NCBI GenBank assembly: GCA_022793795.1
Contig: JAAWDM010000054.1
Location: 1-38,371, forward strand
Source: Bacillota bacterium
Lineage (GTDB): Bacteria > Bacillota > Clostridia > Peptostreptococcales > Anaerovoracaceae
Reading direction: 5' to 3'
DNA length: 38,371 nt
The notes under the pieces were generated by a model. The model was not told the origin of the DNA, did no database searches, and saw nothing but the letters and a program-made list of their open reading frames with translations. The position numbers were made by a program, and so were the translations under genes. Every line of letters begins with the position of its first letter. Within the stretch, counting starts at the first letter, position 1. Shown piece after piece: positions 1 to 8,072 of the stretch.

Positions 1-273
1 GTTTGTATATTCTAACCCTATGATAACAAAAAAGTAGTATACATATTTGAGCTTTTTCCTCCAATTTAGGATGACTTTTGGCGGTCGGTGTCTACACAAA
101 AACAGACTTTTGGCCGATTTAGGATGACATCCTCCCCTGTGGGCCAGTCACCCAACAAAACATATACCAAGCACCAGCGCAGAGGCTTTAACCTAAGAAC
201 CTGTTTTGCAACGTGCCTGCTATTTGACGCTTACGGGATTTTCGTATTTGAGTATAAATACGCCCCCATCAGA
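1..273. other. Gene-free left edge carrying two copies of an intergenic repeat
   Basis: No convincing gene is visible here. Positions 36-80 carry a motif (TATACATATTTGAGC, then AATTTAGGATGAC) that recurs in degenerate form three times at 21.43-21.67 kb. Positions 114-132 carry a second partial copy ending in GATTTAGGATGAC. An open frame on the plus strand from 88 to 444 has no ribosome binding site, runs through the terminator at 274-312 and into the antisense of the isocitrate dehydrogenase gene, so I do not call it. Confidence 0.5.
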
Positions 274-312
274 CAGAAAAACACCCCGCCGACTGGCGAG
301 GGTGTTTTTCTG
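274..312 (-). terminator. Rho-independent terminator after the Re-citrate synthase/aconitase/IDH operon
   Basis: A perfect 13-bp stem (CAGAAAAACACCC with GGGTGTTTTTCTG) encloses an inner CGCC/GGCG stem with a GACT loop. The T5 run sits inside the descending arm on the minus strand. The hairpin lies 29 bases beyond the stop codon of the last gene of the operon. It is nearly symmetrical and could stop transcription from either side. Confidence 0.85.
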
Positions 313-341
313 TTTCCACATATATCGTTAATTTTCGGCTT

Positions 342-1487
342 TTATGCCAGTTTTTCCATCACATATTCTGCAAATTCTCTACATGTGGCGCCTTCCTTAG
401 TGCCAGTCACTACCACCCGTTTTTCGATTTCTCCAGCCTGGTGAAGAGCTGATGCCAGTCTATCGGCCTTGTCTATGAAGCCAATATGGCGCAGCAGCAT
501 TTCGGCCGCTTTAAAGATGCTGGACGGATTGGCGTAATCGGCCAGCCCCTCCTCTACCATTCGCGGCGCAGAGCCGTGGATGGCCTCGAACATGGCGTAG
601 CGGTCTCCCATGTTGGCGCTGCCTGCAGTGCCAACGCCGCCTTGAATCTCAGCCGCTTCATCGGTGATGATGTCTCCATATAGATTCGGCAGAACGAATA
701 CCTGGAACTGGTTGCGAATGGCTGGGTTCACCAGATTGGCTGTCATAATATCGATATACCAGTCATCCGCCGTAATTTCCGGATAATCGGCAGCTACCTC
801 ATGACAGATACGGGTAAAGTTTCCGTCAGTCTTTTTCATGATATTAGCTTTCGTCACAATGGCCACATTGGTTTTACCGTTGGCTTTGGCATATTCAAAG
901 GCTGCGCGGGCAATTCTGCGGGTTCCCGGCTCGGTGGTCACCTTAAAGTCCATGGCCAAATCCCCTGGCGCCTCGATGCCCCGGCTTCCCAGCACATACT
1001 CTCCCTCTGTGTTTTCCCGGTAAAACATCCAATCGATGCCTTCCTCTGGCACAGATACTGGACGCACGTTGGCATATAAGTCCAACTCCCGGCGCAGGGT
1101 CACATTGGCGCTTTCCATGGTGCCCCCCTTCGGAGTTGTGGTTGGGCCTTTGAGTATTACATCGCAGGCTTTAATGGCTGCCAGTACATCGTCCGGTACG
1201 GCTTTGCCAAGGGCCAGTCTGTTTTCAATGGTGAGACCCTCGATTTCCGTGAGTACGATACGACCCGAACTGATTTCCTCTGCAAGGAGTTTCTCCAAGA
1301 GCCGCTTGGCCTCTGCCATGATGATGGGGCCAATGCCGTCACCACCGATGAGCCCAACCGTCACTGTCTCAAGAGCGTCGTAATCCTTAGGAGCAGCGCC
1401 TGCTCTCATCCTGTCTACACGGTCAAGCTGTTCCCGAAGTAAAACCTCAAATTGCTCCACCGCTTTTTTTATGTATTCCTCTCTCAT
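342..1487 (-). CDS. Isocitrate/isopropylmalate-family dehydrogenase, probably isocitrate dehydrogenase
   Basis: Predicted to oxidise and decarboxylate isocitrate to 2-oxoglutarate in the cytosol, the last step of the branch begun by the upstream citrate synthase and aconitase. The 381-residue protein shows the family landmarks: the N-terminal GLIGGDGIGP, a substrate-arginine region near NVTLRRELDLYANVRPV, the RENTEGEY loop, and C-terminal DIITDEAAEIQGG followed by FEAIHGSAP. The residues after HGSAP (Arg-Met) match neither the classical NAD (Asp-Ile) nor NADP (Lys-Tyr) signature, so cofactor preference is left open. I chose ATG 1487, preceded by AAAGGA. The longer frame to 1529 overlaps the aconitase end. 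The isocitrate assignment over isopropylmalate rests on the operon, since no leuA, leuC or leuD is adjacent. Confidence 0.88.
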   Translation of the reverse strand: MREEYIKKAVEQFEVLLREQLDRVDRMRAGAAPKDYDALETVTVGLIGGDGIGPIIMAEAKRLLEKLLAEEISSGRIVLTEIEGLTIENRLALGKAVPDDVLAAIKACDVILKGPTTTPKGGTMESANVTLRRELDLYANVRPVSVPEEGIDWMFYRENTEGEYVLGSRGIEAPGDLAMDFKVTTEPGTRRIARAAFEYAKANGKTNVAIVTKANIMKKTDGNFTRICHEVAADYPEITADDWYIDIMTANLVNPAIRNQFQVFVLPNLYGDIITDEAAEIQGGVGTAGSANMGDRYAMFEAIHGSAPRMVEEGLADYANPSSIFKAAEMLLRHIGFIDKADRLASALHQAGEIEKRVVVTGTKEGATCREFAEYVMEKLA

Positions 1488-1506
1488 GATCCTTTCATTG
1501 CTCCTT

Positions 1507-3438
1507 CTATAGATTCCCTTGACCCACATATTTCAGCAGGCCGCCAGCCTTCAGCATAGCCTTTTGCCGCTGGGTAAAGCTGCACACCAGAGGAATCTCC
1601 TCTCCGCTGGTCTCATTCTTCAAAATCATCTGGCCTTTGTCCATGCCCTCATAGATGTTTTCGATGAGAAGTTGGTCGCCTTGGGCCAGTTTATCATAAT
1701 CTTCCGGATTCTTGAATGTCAGCGGCATAATGCCTGCGTTAATCAGGTTCGCCACATGAATCCTGGCAAAACTCTTGGTAATGACTGCGCGCACTCCCAG
1801 ATACAGCGGAACCAGCGCTGCATGTTCTCTAGAAGAACCCTGGCCATAGTTATTTCCCCCAACGATGATGCTGGCGCCTGCTTCCTTTGCCCTCATAGGG
1901 AAGGTCTCATCGCATACACCGAAACAATACTGGGACAGATGAGGAATGTTAGACCGATATGGCAAAATCTTTGCTCCCGCTGGCATGATGTGGTCAGTGG
2001 TGATATTATCCCCTACCTTTAATACCAGCGGCGCTTCCAGCCGCTCCTCCTGTGGCTTGCTGTCTGGGAACGGCTTGATATTCGGCCCTCTCAAAATCTC
2101 CAGTCCTTCTGCCTCTTCTGCAGGCGCCGGCGGCAGCACTGCGCTGTCGTCGATGGCAAAAGCCTCCGGCATGGTTACCTTCGGCATGTCTCCAAGAAGG
2201 ATTGGGTCAGTAATCTCACCGGTTAGGGCCGCAGCTACAGCCGTTTCCGGCGATACCAGATAGACCTGACCATCGGCCGTGCCGGAACGTCCTTCAAAAT
2301 TGCGGTTAAAGGTTCTGAGGGACACACCGCCGGAGTTAGGAGAAAATCCCATACCAATACACGGTCCGCAGGCACATTCCAAAACTCTGGCGCCGCTGGC
2401 CAGGATATCGGTCAAGGCGCCGCAGTCTGCCAGCATGGACAGAACCTGCTTGGAGCCCGGCGAAATGGAAAGGCTCACCTCCGGCCTTATGGTCTTACCC
2501 TTAAGCAGCGCCGCTACCTTTAACATATCATATAAAGAGGAATTGGTGCAGGAGCCGATACATACCTGATCCACCTTAGTTCCCTTTAAACTTTCTACTG
2601 TCACTACGTTGTCCGGACTATGAGGACATGCGATAAGCGGTTTTAAAGCAGACAAGTCAATATCGATCATCTTGTCATAGACTGCATCTGTATCGCTGCT
2701 CAGCTCTCTATAGTCCTCTCCTCTGCCTTCTGCCTCCAGGAAGGCCTTGGTCACCTCGTCCGATGGGAAGATGGAGGTAGTGGCTCCCAGTTCGGTTCCC
2801 ATATTGGTGATGGTGGCTCTTTCCGGTACGGATAAGGTTTTTACACCCTCGCCGCCCCATTCAATGATAGCTCCCACGCCGCCTTTTACCGACAGAATCC
2901 GAAGGATTTCCAGGCTCACGTCCTTGGCAGTTACAAAATCTCTCAGCCTGCCTGTCAGGTTGACCTTATACATCTTTGGCATGGTGATGTAATAAGCGCC
3001 GCCGCCCATGGCTACCGCCACATCCAGGCCGCCGGCTCCCATGGCCAGCATGCCGATGCCGCCGCCGGTAGGCGTATGGCTATCAGAGCCAATTAAGGTT
3101 TTGCCCGGCTTTCCGAACCGTTCCAAATGGACCTGATGACAAATCCCGTTGCCTGGTCTGGAAAAATACAGACCATATTTTTTTGCCATAGACTGAATGA
3201 ATCGATGGTCGTCTGCATTTTCAAATCCAGACTGGAGGGTATTGTGGTCGATATAGGCCACTGAAAGCTCCGTTTTAACCCTTGGCACTCCCATGGTCTC
3301 AAATTCCAGATAGGCCATGGTGCCTGTAGCGTCCTGAGTAAGGGTTTGGTCTATTCTAAGAGCAATTTCACTGCCCGGCGTCATCTCACCGCTGATGAGA
3401 TGCTCCTTTATAATCTTCTGTGCAATCGTCAGTCCCAT
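1507..3438 (-). CDS. Aconitate hydratase
   Basis: Isomerises citrate to isocitrate through a [4Fe-4S] cluster in the cytosol. The protein is about 643 residues, the shorter bacterial/mitochondrial-like aconitase form rather than the roughly 900-residue AcnA. The cluster ligands are visible as Cys297 in CIGSCTNSS and Cys357/Cys360 in CACGPC. The swivel domain near the C-terminus shows GGNNYGQGSSREHAAL, the catalytic arginine/serine region. ATG 3438 is preferred, with AAAGGAAA upstream, although the frame can be extended to a GTG at 3459. The start region overlaps the last codons of gntR, so the genes are translationally close. It lies between the GntR regulator and isocitrate dehydrogenase in one operon. 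Confidence 0.93.
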   Translation of the reverse strand: MGLTIAQKIIKEHLISGEMTPGSEIALRIDQTLTQDATGTMAYLEFETMGVPRVKTELSVAYIDHNTLQSGFENADDHRFIQSMAKKYGLYFSRPGNGICHQVHLERFGKPGKTLIGSDSHTPTGGGIGMLAMGAGGLDVAVAMGGGAYYITMPKMYKVNLTGRLRDFVTAKDVSLEILRILSVKGGVGAIIEWGGEGVKTLSVPERATITNMGTELGATTSIFPSDEVTKAFLEAEGRGEDYRELSSDTDAVYDKMIDIDLSALKPLIACPHSPDNVVTVESLKGTKVDQVCIGSCTNSSLYDMLKVAALLKGKTIRPEVSLSISPGSKQVLSMLADCGALTDILASGARVLECACGPCIGMGFSPNSGGVSLRTFNRNFEGRSGTADGQVYLVSPETAVAAALTGEITDPILLGDMPKVTMPEAFAIDDSAVLPPAPAEEAEGLEILRGPNIKPFPDSKPQEERLEAPLVLKVGDNITTDHIMPAGAKILPYRSNIPHLSQYCFGVCDETFPMRAKEAGASIIVGGNNYGQGSSREHAALVPLYLGVRAVITKSFARIHVANLINAGIMPLTFKNPEDYDKLAQGDQLLIENIYEGMDKGQMILKNETSGEEIPLVCSFTQRQKAMLKAGGLLKYVGQGNL

Positions 3439-3445
3439 AATATAT

Positions 3446-4096
3446 CTATTTCCTTTCACTGTGCTTCAAAATATTATCAAAGGCGTGGCCGATGTGAATG
3501 GACATGAGATTTCCCACCTCCATGCCATTGTGCTGTCTCAATGCTTCATAAATTCTCCGATGTTCTTCTACCACATCATGAATTCTGTCTGCATCACCCA
3601 GGGATGCCTTTCTATACTTGGCCAATTTATGATGTAGCGGCGATAAAATAGCCTGATAAACCGGACTGCCGCACTCGCTGTAGATGATATCGTGAAACTC
3701 TGTATCCAAATCACGAACCTTTTCTGCGTTTCTCTTTCCAGCGTAAAACTCCTGCTGTTCCAGCACATCTCTCAGTTTATCCAACCCCTCATCAGAGATA
3801 TTTTTAGCAGTCAATGAGGTGGCAATCACCTCCAAATTTTTTTTCACTACAAACATATCACGCACATCGCTTTCCGTAATGCCCAGCACTACGGTGCCTG
3901 CTGGCGAATCTCCAATAAGCCTATCGGCCTGCAGTCTAGCAAGCGCCTCTCTGATTGGGGTTCTACTGACTCCAAGTTCTTCTGACAGTTTGCTCTCACT
4001 GAGAATTTCTCCCGCCTCATAGATGCCGTCTAAAATATTGTTTTCCAACCGCTCATACACCTGATTTGCCAGGGATACCGTCTTATAATCTATCAT
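3446..4096 (-). CDS. GntR-family (FCD/VanR-type) transcriptional regulator, likely of the citrate operon
   Basis: A 216-residue regulator with an N-terminal winged helix (ESKLSEELGVSRTPIREALARL, roughly residues 35-60) and an all-helical FCD effector domain containing the usual Asp and His metal/ligand positions (DLDTEFHDIIY, EEHRRIYEALR, HIGHAFDN). ATG 4096 shares its A with the TAA stop of the citrate synthase gene (TAATG) and follows AAAGGAG by eight bases, so translation is coupled. Being embedded in the citrate-to-2-oxoglutarate operon, it is inferred to sense a metabolite of this branch and to bind the CTTGTATACAAG palindrome at the operon promoter. The effector is not deducible from sequence. 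Confidence 0.9.
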   Translation of the reverse strand: MIDYKTVSLANQVYERLENNILDGIYEAGEILSESKLSEELGVSRTPIREALARLQADRLIGDSPAGTVVLGITESDVRDMFVVKKNLEVIATSLTAKNISDEGLDKLRDVLEQQEFYAGKRNAEKVRDLDTEFHDIIYSECGSPVYQAILSPLHHKLAKYRKASLGDADRIHDVVEEHRRIYEALRQHNGMEVGNLMSIHIGHAFDNILKHSERK

Positions 4097-5469
4097 TATT
4101 TCCACTCCTTTAACTCACGAAGTTCTGCAATCTTATCTTCCATTTCACCATTGGACAGACTGGTAGTTCTGCCATCGGCGTACATTTCATCTACCCATTC
4201 TTTCAGAGCTGCCACCAGTTCCGAATCCTTGGTCATCCGCGCCTTGCCTTCCAGCCTGAAATGCTCGTTCATCCAATAAGCGATACCTGCCAAGCCGGAG
4301 GTTTTGCTCACGGAAACTCCTGGCGCTCTATTAAGAATCTTTTTTGTATTAAAGATGTTATAAATCTCCTCATCCTTCATGAGCCCATCGGCATGAATCC
4401 CTGCCTTGGTTACGTTGAAGTTTTCTCCCACAAACGGCGTCATCGGCGGAATATCGTAGCCCATCTCCCGTCTGAAATACTCTCCGATTTCCGTTACCAC
4501 CGTCGGGTCCATGCCATCCATAGAACCTTTTAGGGACGCATATTCAAACACCATGGCTTCCAAAGGAATATTTCCTGTCCGCTCGCCGATGCCCAGCAGC
4601 GAACAGTTAACTGCGCTGGCCCCATACAGCCAAGCTGTCGTAGCGTTGGCTACCGCTTTATAAAAATCGTTGTGACCATGCCATTCCAACATTTCGCTTG
4701 GAACCCCTGCATAATGCTGCAGACCGTATATGATACCTGCTACGCTTCGCGGCAGGGCCACTTCTGTATACGGTACGCCGTAGCCCATGGTGTCGCAAGC
4801 ACGAATTTTCACAGGAATCCCCACTTCCTCCGAAAGTTCCATGATTTCATTGACAAACGGCACCACGAAACCATAGAAATCAGCCCTGGTGATGTCCTCC
4901 AGATGACATCTTGGCACCACTCCCGTATCAAAAGCATCCTTAATGGTCTCCATATAGAAGTCCACTGCCTGACGCCGGGTCATATTCATCTTCTTAAAAA
5001 TATGGTAATCGCTGCAGGATACCAGAATCCCCGTTTCCTTGATCCCCAGTTCCTTTACCATCTTAAAGTCTTCCTTCTTGGCACGAATCCAAGTAGTAAT
5101 TTCCGGAAACTTATAACCAAGTTCCATACACTTATGGATAGCGTCTCTGTCCTTTTTCGTATAAATGAAAAATTCCGACTGACGAACAAGGCCATAAGGG
5201 CCGCCCAGTCGGGCCATCAATTTATATAAATCCACAATCTGTTTTACCGTATAAGGCGCCATGGATTGCTGTCCATCTCTAAAGGAGGTATCGGTAATCC
5301 AAATATCCTCTGGCATATTCATAGGCACCCGCCGATGGTTAAAGGCTACCTTTGGTACCTCTTCATAGTTGAACATCTCCCGGTACAGATTGGGCTCCTC
5401 CACATCCTGCAGTGTATACTTGTAAATATTCTGCTCCAATAGATTGGTCTTTTTTGAAATCTCAAGCAT
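4096..5469 (-). CDS. Re-type citrate synthase (homocitrate synthase-like)
   Basis: The 457-residue protein belongs to the DRE-TIM/HMGL-like superfamily, seen in DTSFRDGQQS near residue 60, the barrel motif HLEDITRADFYG, the metal-binding HGHND motif, and NCSLLGIGERTGN. Unlike isopropylmalate synthases it lacks an obvious regulatory LeuA dimer domain, and its long N-terminal extension resembles the Re-face stereospecific citrate synthase described in Clostridium kluyveri. It condenses acetyl-CoA and oxaloacetate. The setting (gntR, aconitase and isocitrate dehydrogenase immediately downstream, no classical gltA) strongly supports Re-citrate synthase over homocitrate or citramalate synthase. 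ATG 5469 follows GAGG by nine bases; a TTG lies just upstream in frame. Confidence 0.87.
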   Translation of the reverse strand: MLEISKKTNLLEQNIYKYTLQDVEEPNLYREMFNYEEVPKVAFNHRRVPMNMPEDIWITDTSFRDGQQSMAPYTVKQIVDLYKLMARLGGPYGLVRQSEFFIYTKKDRDAIHKCMELGYKFPEITTWIRAKKEDFKMVKELGIKETGILVSCSDYHIFKKMNMTRRQAVDFYMETIKDAFDTGVVPRCHLEDITRADFYGFVVPFVNEIMELSEEVGIPVKIRACDTMGYGVPYTEVALPRSVAGIIYGLQHYAGVPSEMLEWHGHNDFYKAVANATTAWLYGASAVNCSLLGIGERTGNIPLEAMVFEYASLKGSMDGMDPTVVTEIGEYFRREMGYDIPPMTPFVGENFNVTKAGIHADGLMKDEEIYNIFNTKKILNRAPGVSVSKTSGLAGIAYWMNEHFRLEGKARMTKDSELVAALKEWVDEMYADGRTTSLSNGEMEDKIAELRELKEWK

Positions 5470-5534
5470 CAAAATACCTCGCTTTCTTTTAGGGCGAGTC
5501 GCCTCTCCCTTTTAACAATATCTATGTCCCTTGT

Positions 5535-5546
5535 CTTGTATACAAG
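5535..5546. promoter_or_regulatory. Palindromic operator, probable GntR-family binding site
   Basis: A perfect 12-bp palindrome, CTTGTATACAAG, overlaps the last two bases of the -10 box and the start region of the promoter at 5545-5573. Short palindromes with a GTATAC core are typical of FCD-type GntR regulators, and the operon's second gene encodes one. A second GTATAC core (CTGTATACTT) lies at 5614-5623, 78 bp away centre to centre. The position implies repression of the Re-citrate synthase operon. Confidence 0.65.
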
Positions 5547-5573
5547 TATACCTTCATCCAATCCCCCTGTCAA
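5545..5573 (-). promoter_or_regulatory. Sigma-A promoter of the Re-citrate synthase operon
   Basis: On the minus strand the -35 box TTGACA (5573-5568) and -10 box TATACT (5550-5545) are separated by exactly 17 bp. The start codon of the citrate synthase lies about 75 bases downstream, and the CTTGTATACAAG palindrome overlaps the -10 and initiation region. No riboswitch-like fold is evident in the short leader. Confidence 0.8.
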
Positions 5574-5636
5574 TACGTTTTAAGAAATTGTTTTAAAAAT
5601 GTATTAAAAATATCTGTATACTTCCATATCGTTATA

Positions 5637-5664
5637 CAACAAAAGCCGACCAAATGGTCGGCTT
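5637..5664 (-). terminator. Terminator after the SpoIID-like gene
   Basis: A perfect 9-bp stem (AAGCCGACC with GGTCGGCTT) and a four-base loop follow the stop codon at 5684 on the minus strand. It continues into a T-rich tail, TTTTGTTG. It separates this gene from the citrate operon. Confidence 0.8.
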
Positions 5665-5683
5665 CATGAAATACGATTTATGT

Positions 5684-6922
5684 TTAAGCTGTCATTTCGC
5701 AAAACTCTGTATCACAGTCAGTATAGTAATATGTCAAAATTGCTTCACAAGAACTTCCGTTCTTTGCCTTCTTTGCTCCTCCATTCTGACAAAATCCCTT
5801 TCGCGCACCACCGTATCCAGTCATCAAATCCGAACACGATTTAGCCTTTAAATAAGGTATCCCACTGACAGTAACAGTTCCTTTTCCATAACAACTAGAA
5901 GAAAAGAAAGGACACATATAGTTATAAGAACTGGTGGATGGCTTGTACATCAATACTTGACTGGTTTTCGTACCACTGCTCTTGGTATAGAATATGCTAT
6001 CAACAGCATTTTGAATCTCGGCTGTAATATTAGCTGTTGAATAATTCTGACAGCATCCAGAATTGGCACAAATATCACCATTGGAGTGTTTTGAGGTTTC
6101 TACCTTCTGAAAATAAACAGCCAACGTATTAGCAAGTTCAGCCTGAGCACAATAATATTGCCAGATCTGTGTGCTTGTTAATCCGTTGGCTTTATACGTG
6201 GCTGCCGACTCTGCCTCGCCTGCCACAACACCATATAGATATTCAGCTCGCTCCATAGTCCTTACTACACCATCTTTGCCCACTACCTTAATTGTCTTTT
6301 TAATCTTCGGAGCTGCAGATAAAGCCATTGGTTCTATGACATGATTCTCTTCATATTCCTGTATATTCTGAATTATTTCATCTGTATCTACATCCAGCAT
6401 ACAGCCATGTCTGATTTTATCATGATCTTCCACCATCTCCATCCTTGTGCTAAGCTCGAACCAGTTGAGATATGTGGTTTCGTCGTCAATCTTCAAATTC
6501 AGATAAGAAGATTGATAGTACCCTTCTGCCTCCACCACGAAATCATATTTTCCCAGCGGCAGATTGGTGATTTGGATTCTTCCATCTTCTCCAGGATGTA
6601 ATATGAGTTCACCGTTATTAACTGTAATCGTCGCATTGTTAATAATCATATCTCTTTGCGTATTCATCACTACACCAACGATATTAGCTGTCTTTTCACC
6701 TTCCGGAACATCCAATGTATATCTACCGCCCTCCATGGCATAATGCACATAGTCATCCAACTTATCCTCCGGCGTGATAACAGGAGCGCCCCCATAATAC
6801 TCTACTGATTCTAAAGATTCTTCATAACTTTTCATTCTGGCTTCCTCGGCATATCCGCAGGTCACTACAGAACACAACAAGCAAATCAACAACACAATTG
6901 AAATCTTCTGATACTTCTTCAT
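5684..6922 (-). CDS. Secreted protein with carboxypeptidase-regulatory-like and SpoIID/LytB-like domains
   Basis: The protein begins with a signal peptide (MKKYQKISIVLLICLLCSVV, cleavage near AEEA). Residues around 75-150 form a beta-sandwich of the carboxypeptidase-regulatory type (IVGVVMNTQRDM through LPLGKYDFVVEAEGYYQSS). The C-terminal half resembles the SpoIID/LytB domain: YLYGVVAGEAE matches the SpoIID catalytic-glutamate region, and GYGGARKGFCQNGGAKKAKNG followed by EAILTYYYTD matches its GHGxGMSQxGA...ILxxYY ending. SpoIID is a lytic transglycosylase acting on denuded glycan, so an exported peptidoglycan role is inferred, not proven. The domain is unusually cysteine-rich. ATG 6922 is chosen because AGGAGG lies eight bases upstream; ATG 6928 lies too close to it. 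It has its own promoter and terminator. Confidence 0.7.
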   Translation of the reverse strand: MKKYQKISIVLLICLLCSVVTCGYAEEARMKSYEESLESVEYYGGAPVITPEDKLDDYVHYAMEGGRYTLDVPEGEKTANIVGVVMNTQRDMIINNATITVNNGELILHPGEDGRIQITNLPLGKYDFVVEAEGYYQSSYLNLKIDDETTYLNWFELSTRMEMVEDHDKIRHGCMLDVDTDEIIQNIQEYEENHVIEPMALSAAPKIKKTIKVVGKDGVVRTMERAEYLYGVVAGEAESAATYKANGLTSTQIWQYYCAQAELANTLAVYFQKVETSKHSNGDICANSGCCQNYSTANITAEIQNAVDSIFYTKSSGTKTSQVLMYKPSTSSYNYMCPFFSSSCYGKGTVTVSGIPYLKAKSCSDLMTGYGGARKGFCQNGGAKKAKNGSSCEAILTYYYTDCDTEFCEMTA

Positions 6923-6977
6923 ATCCATTTCCTCCTTTACAAACGATATCTATTAGAAGCAGTCTCCTATTGACCCG

Positions 6978-7006
6978 ATTTTAACATAAGTTGTTTTTCT
7001 TGTCAA
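6978..7006 (-). promoter_or_regulatory. Promoter of the SpoIID-like gene
   Basis: Minus strand TTGACA (7006-7001), a 17-bp spacer and TAAAAT (6983-6978) form a near-consensus sigma-A promoter about 55 bases before the start codon. An A-tract tandem repeat begins eight bases upstream of the -35 box. Confidence 0.75.
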
Positions 7007-7013
7007 TTCACTT

Positions 7014-7074
7014 CTTCATATTTTCTTCATATTTTCTTCATATTTTCTTCATATTTTCTTCATATTTTCTTCAT
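7014..7074. repeat. 11-bp tandem repeat, five and a half copies, phased A-tracts
   Basis: The unit CTTCATATTTT is repeated five times exactly (7014-7068), with a partial sixth copy (7069-7074) that runs into the stop codon of the upstream sigma-54 activator gene. On the minus strand this gives AAAATATGAAG with A-runs spaced 11 bp apart, close to one helical turn. The array sits directly upstream of the -35 box of the SpoIID-like gene. The copy number is a candidate for variation by slippage. Confidence 0.9.
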
Positions 7075-8072
7075 GCATCCATATCGTACTTTCGCAGCTT
7101 ATCATATAAAACGGTTCTTTCAATGCCCAGCAGTTTGGCTGCCTTGGCCTTGTTGCCACCAGATAGATCGATGGCCAGGCGGATGGCTTTCTTCTCGGCT
7201 TCCATACGAATCTCACGCAGATTCAGTTCCATGGGTTCATCGGATTCGTATGTCTTTCCATCTGGGAGGACGGTTCCTGCCATGGCTGACAGCTGCGGCT
7301 TGTAAAAGGAAACGTCCTCGCCTATTAAAGTTCCGTTCCCTCTCATCATGCAAGCCCTTTCAATGACATGGCGCAGCTCCCGTACATTTCCCGGCCAATG
7401 ATAAGACTGAAACACCTTCATCACACTGCCGTCCATCCCGGTGATTTCCAGGCTGTATTCTTCATTGAGCTGACGGATAAATACTTTGCTCAGCTCTGCA
7501 ATATCCTCTTTTCTCTCCCGGAGAGGCGGAATATACAGTTCCAGGACATTGATGCGATAATAGAGATCTTCACGGAACTTTCCTTCTTTTATCAGCTGCC
7601 GCAAGTCTCGATTGGTGGTACAGACCACCCGAGCATGGAAAGAAATGGATTTCAGACCTCCCACTCTCTCAAATTCTTTTTCCTGCAATACCCTAAGGAG
7701 CTTGGCCTGTAGGGCCAGAGGCATATCCCCAATCTCATCCAGTAAAATCGTTCCACTCCCCGCATACTCAAATTTTCCCATTTTGCCGATGCTGTTGGCT
7801 CCCGAAAATGCGCCCTTCTCATAGCCAAAAAGTTCCGATTCCAGAAGTTCCCCGGGAATGGCCGCACAGTTAATCTTAACAAAATTATGTTTGTGCCGGT
7901 GGTTGCTGGCCAGATGAAGGGCCTCTGCAAAGACTTCTTTCCCAGCTCCCGTCTCCCCTGTAATCAGCACAGGCAGCGGCATATCAGCGATCTTTGCGAT
8001 GACATGTTTCAATTCCATAATCTGTTCGGAAATACCGCAGATACTGCTCCCGTGCGGCCTGCTGTGTATCAA
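7071..8072 (-). CDS. Sigma-54-dependent activator lacking an N-terminal sensor domain
   Basis: An AAA+ enhancer-binding protein reduced to its ATPase and DNA-binding domains. Visible are Walker A (GETGAGKE), the sigma-54 contact loop as GAFSGA instead of the usual GAFTGA, Walker B (TILLDEIGD), the sensor motif region (LYYRINVLELYIPPLRER), WPGNVREL, and a C-terminal Fis-type helix-turn-helix (KAKAAKLLGIERTVLYDKLRKY). The frame opens only at TTG codons; the first ATG is residue 19, inside the AAA+ domain, and no good ribosome binding site is seen. Its first 88 bases overlap, in another frame, the remnant of a 3-hydroxyacyl-CoA dehydrogenase. It is read from the keto-acid cleavage operon, which has sigma-54 promoters it may activate. 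The sensor domain may have been lost by deletion. Confidence 0.8.
   Translation of the reverse strand: MIHSRPHGSSICGISEQIMELKHVIAKIADMPLPVLITGETGAGKEVFAEALHLASNHRHKHNFVKINCAAIPGELLESELFGYEKGAFSGANSIGKMGKFEYAGSGTILLDEIGDMPLALQAKLLRVLQEKEFERVGGLKSISFHARVVCTTNRDLRQLIKEGKFREDLYYRINVLELYIPPLRERKEDIAELSKVFIRQLNEEYSLEITGMDGSVMKVFQSYHWPGNVRELRHVIERACMMRGNGTLIGEDVSFYKPQLSAMAGTVLPDGKTYESDEPMELNLREIRMEAEKKAIRLAIDLSGGNKAKAAKLLGIERTVLYDKLRKYDMDA

Noticed and set aside
88-444. Plus-strand open frame of 118 codons
   Set aside because: It has no ribosome binding site, crosses the operon terminator and ends inside the antisense of isocitrate dehydrogenase.
4672-5229. Plus-strand open frame of 185 codons
   Set aside because: It is antisense to the Re-citrate synthase gene, without a ribosome binding site or recognisable domains.
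5473-5640. Riboswitch or T-box in the leader of the citrate operon
   Set aside because: The leader after the promoter is only about 65 bases and shows no conserved riboswitch or T-box features; a palindromic operator explains the region better.
7014-7074. Tandem repeat as a CRISPR array
   Set aside because: The units are 11 bp with no spacers and no cas genes are present.
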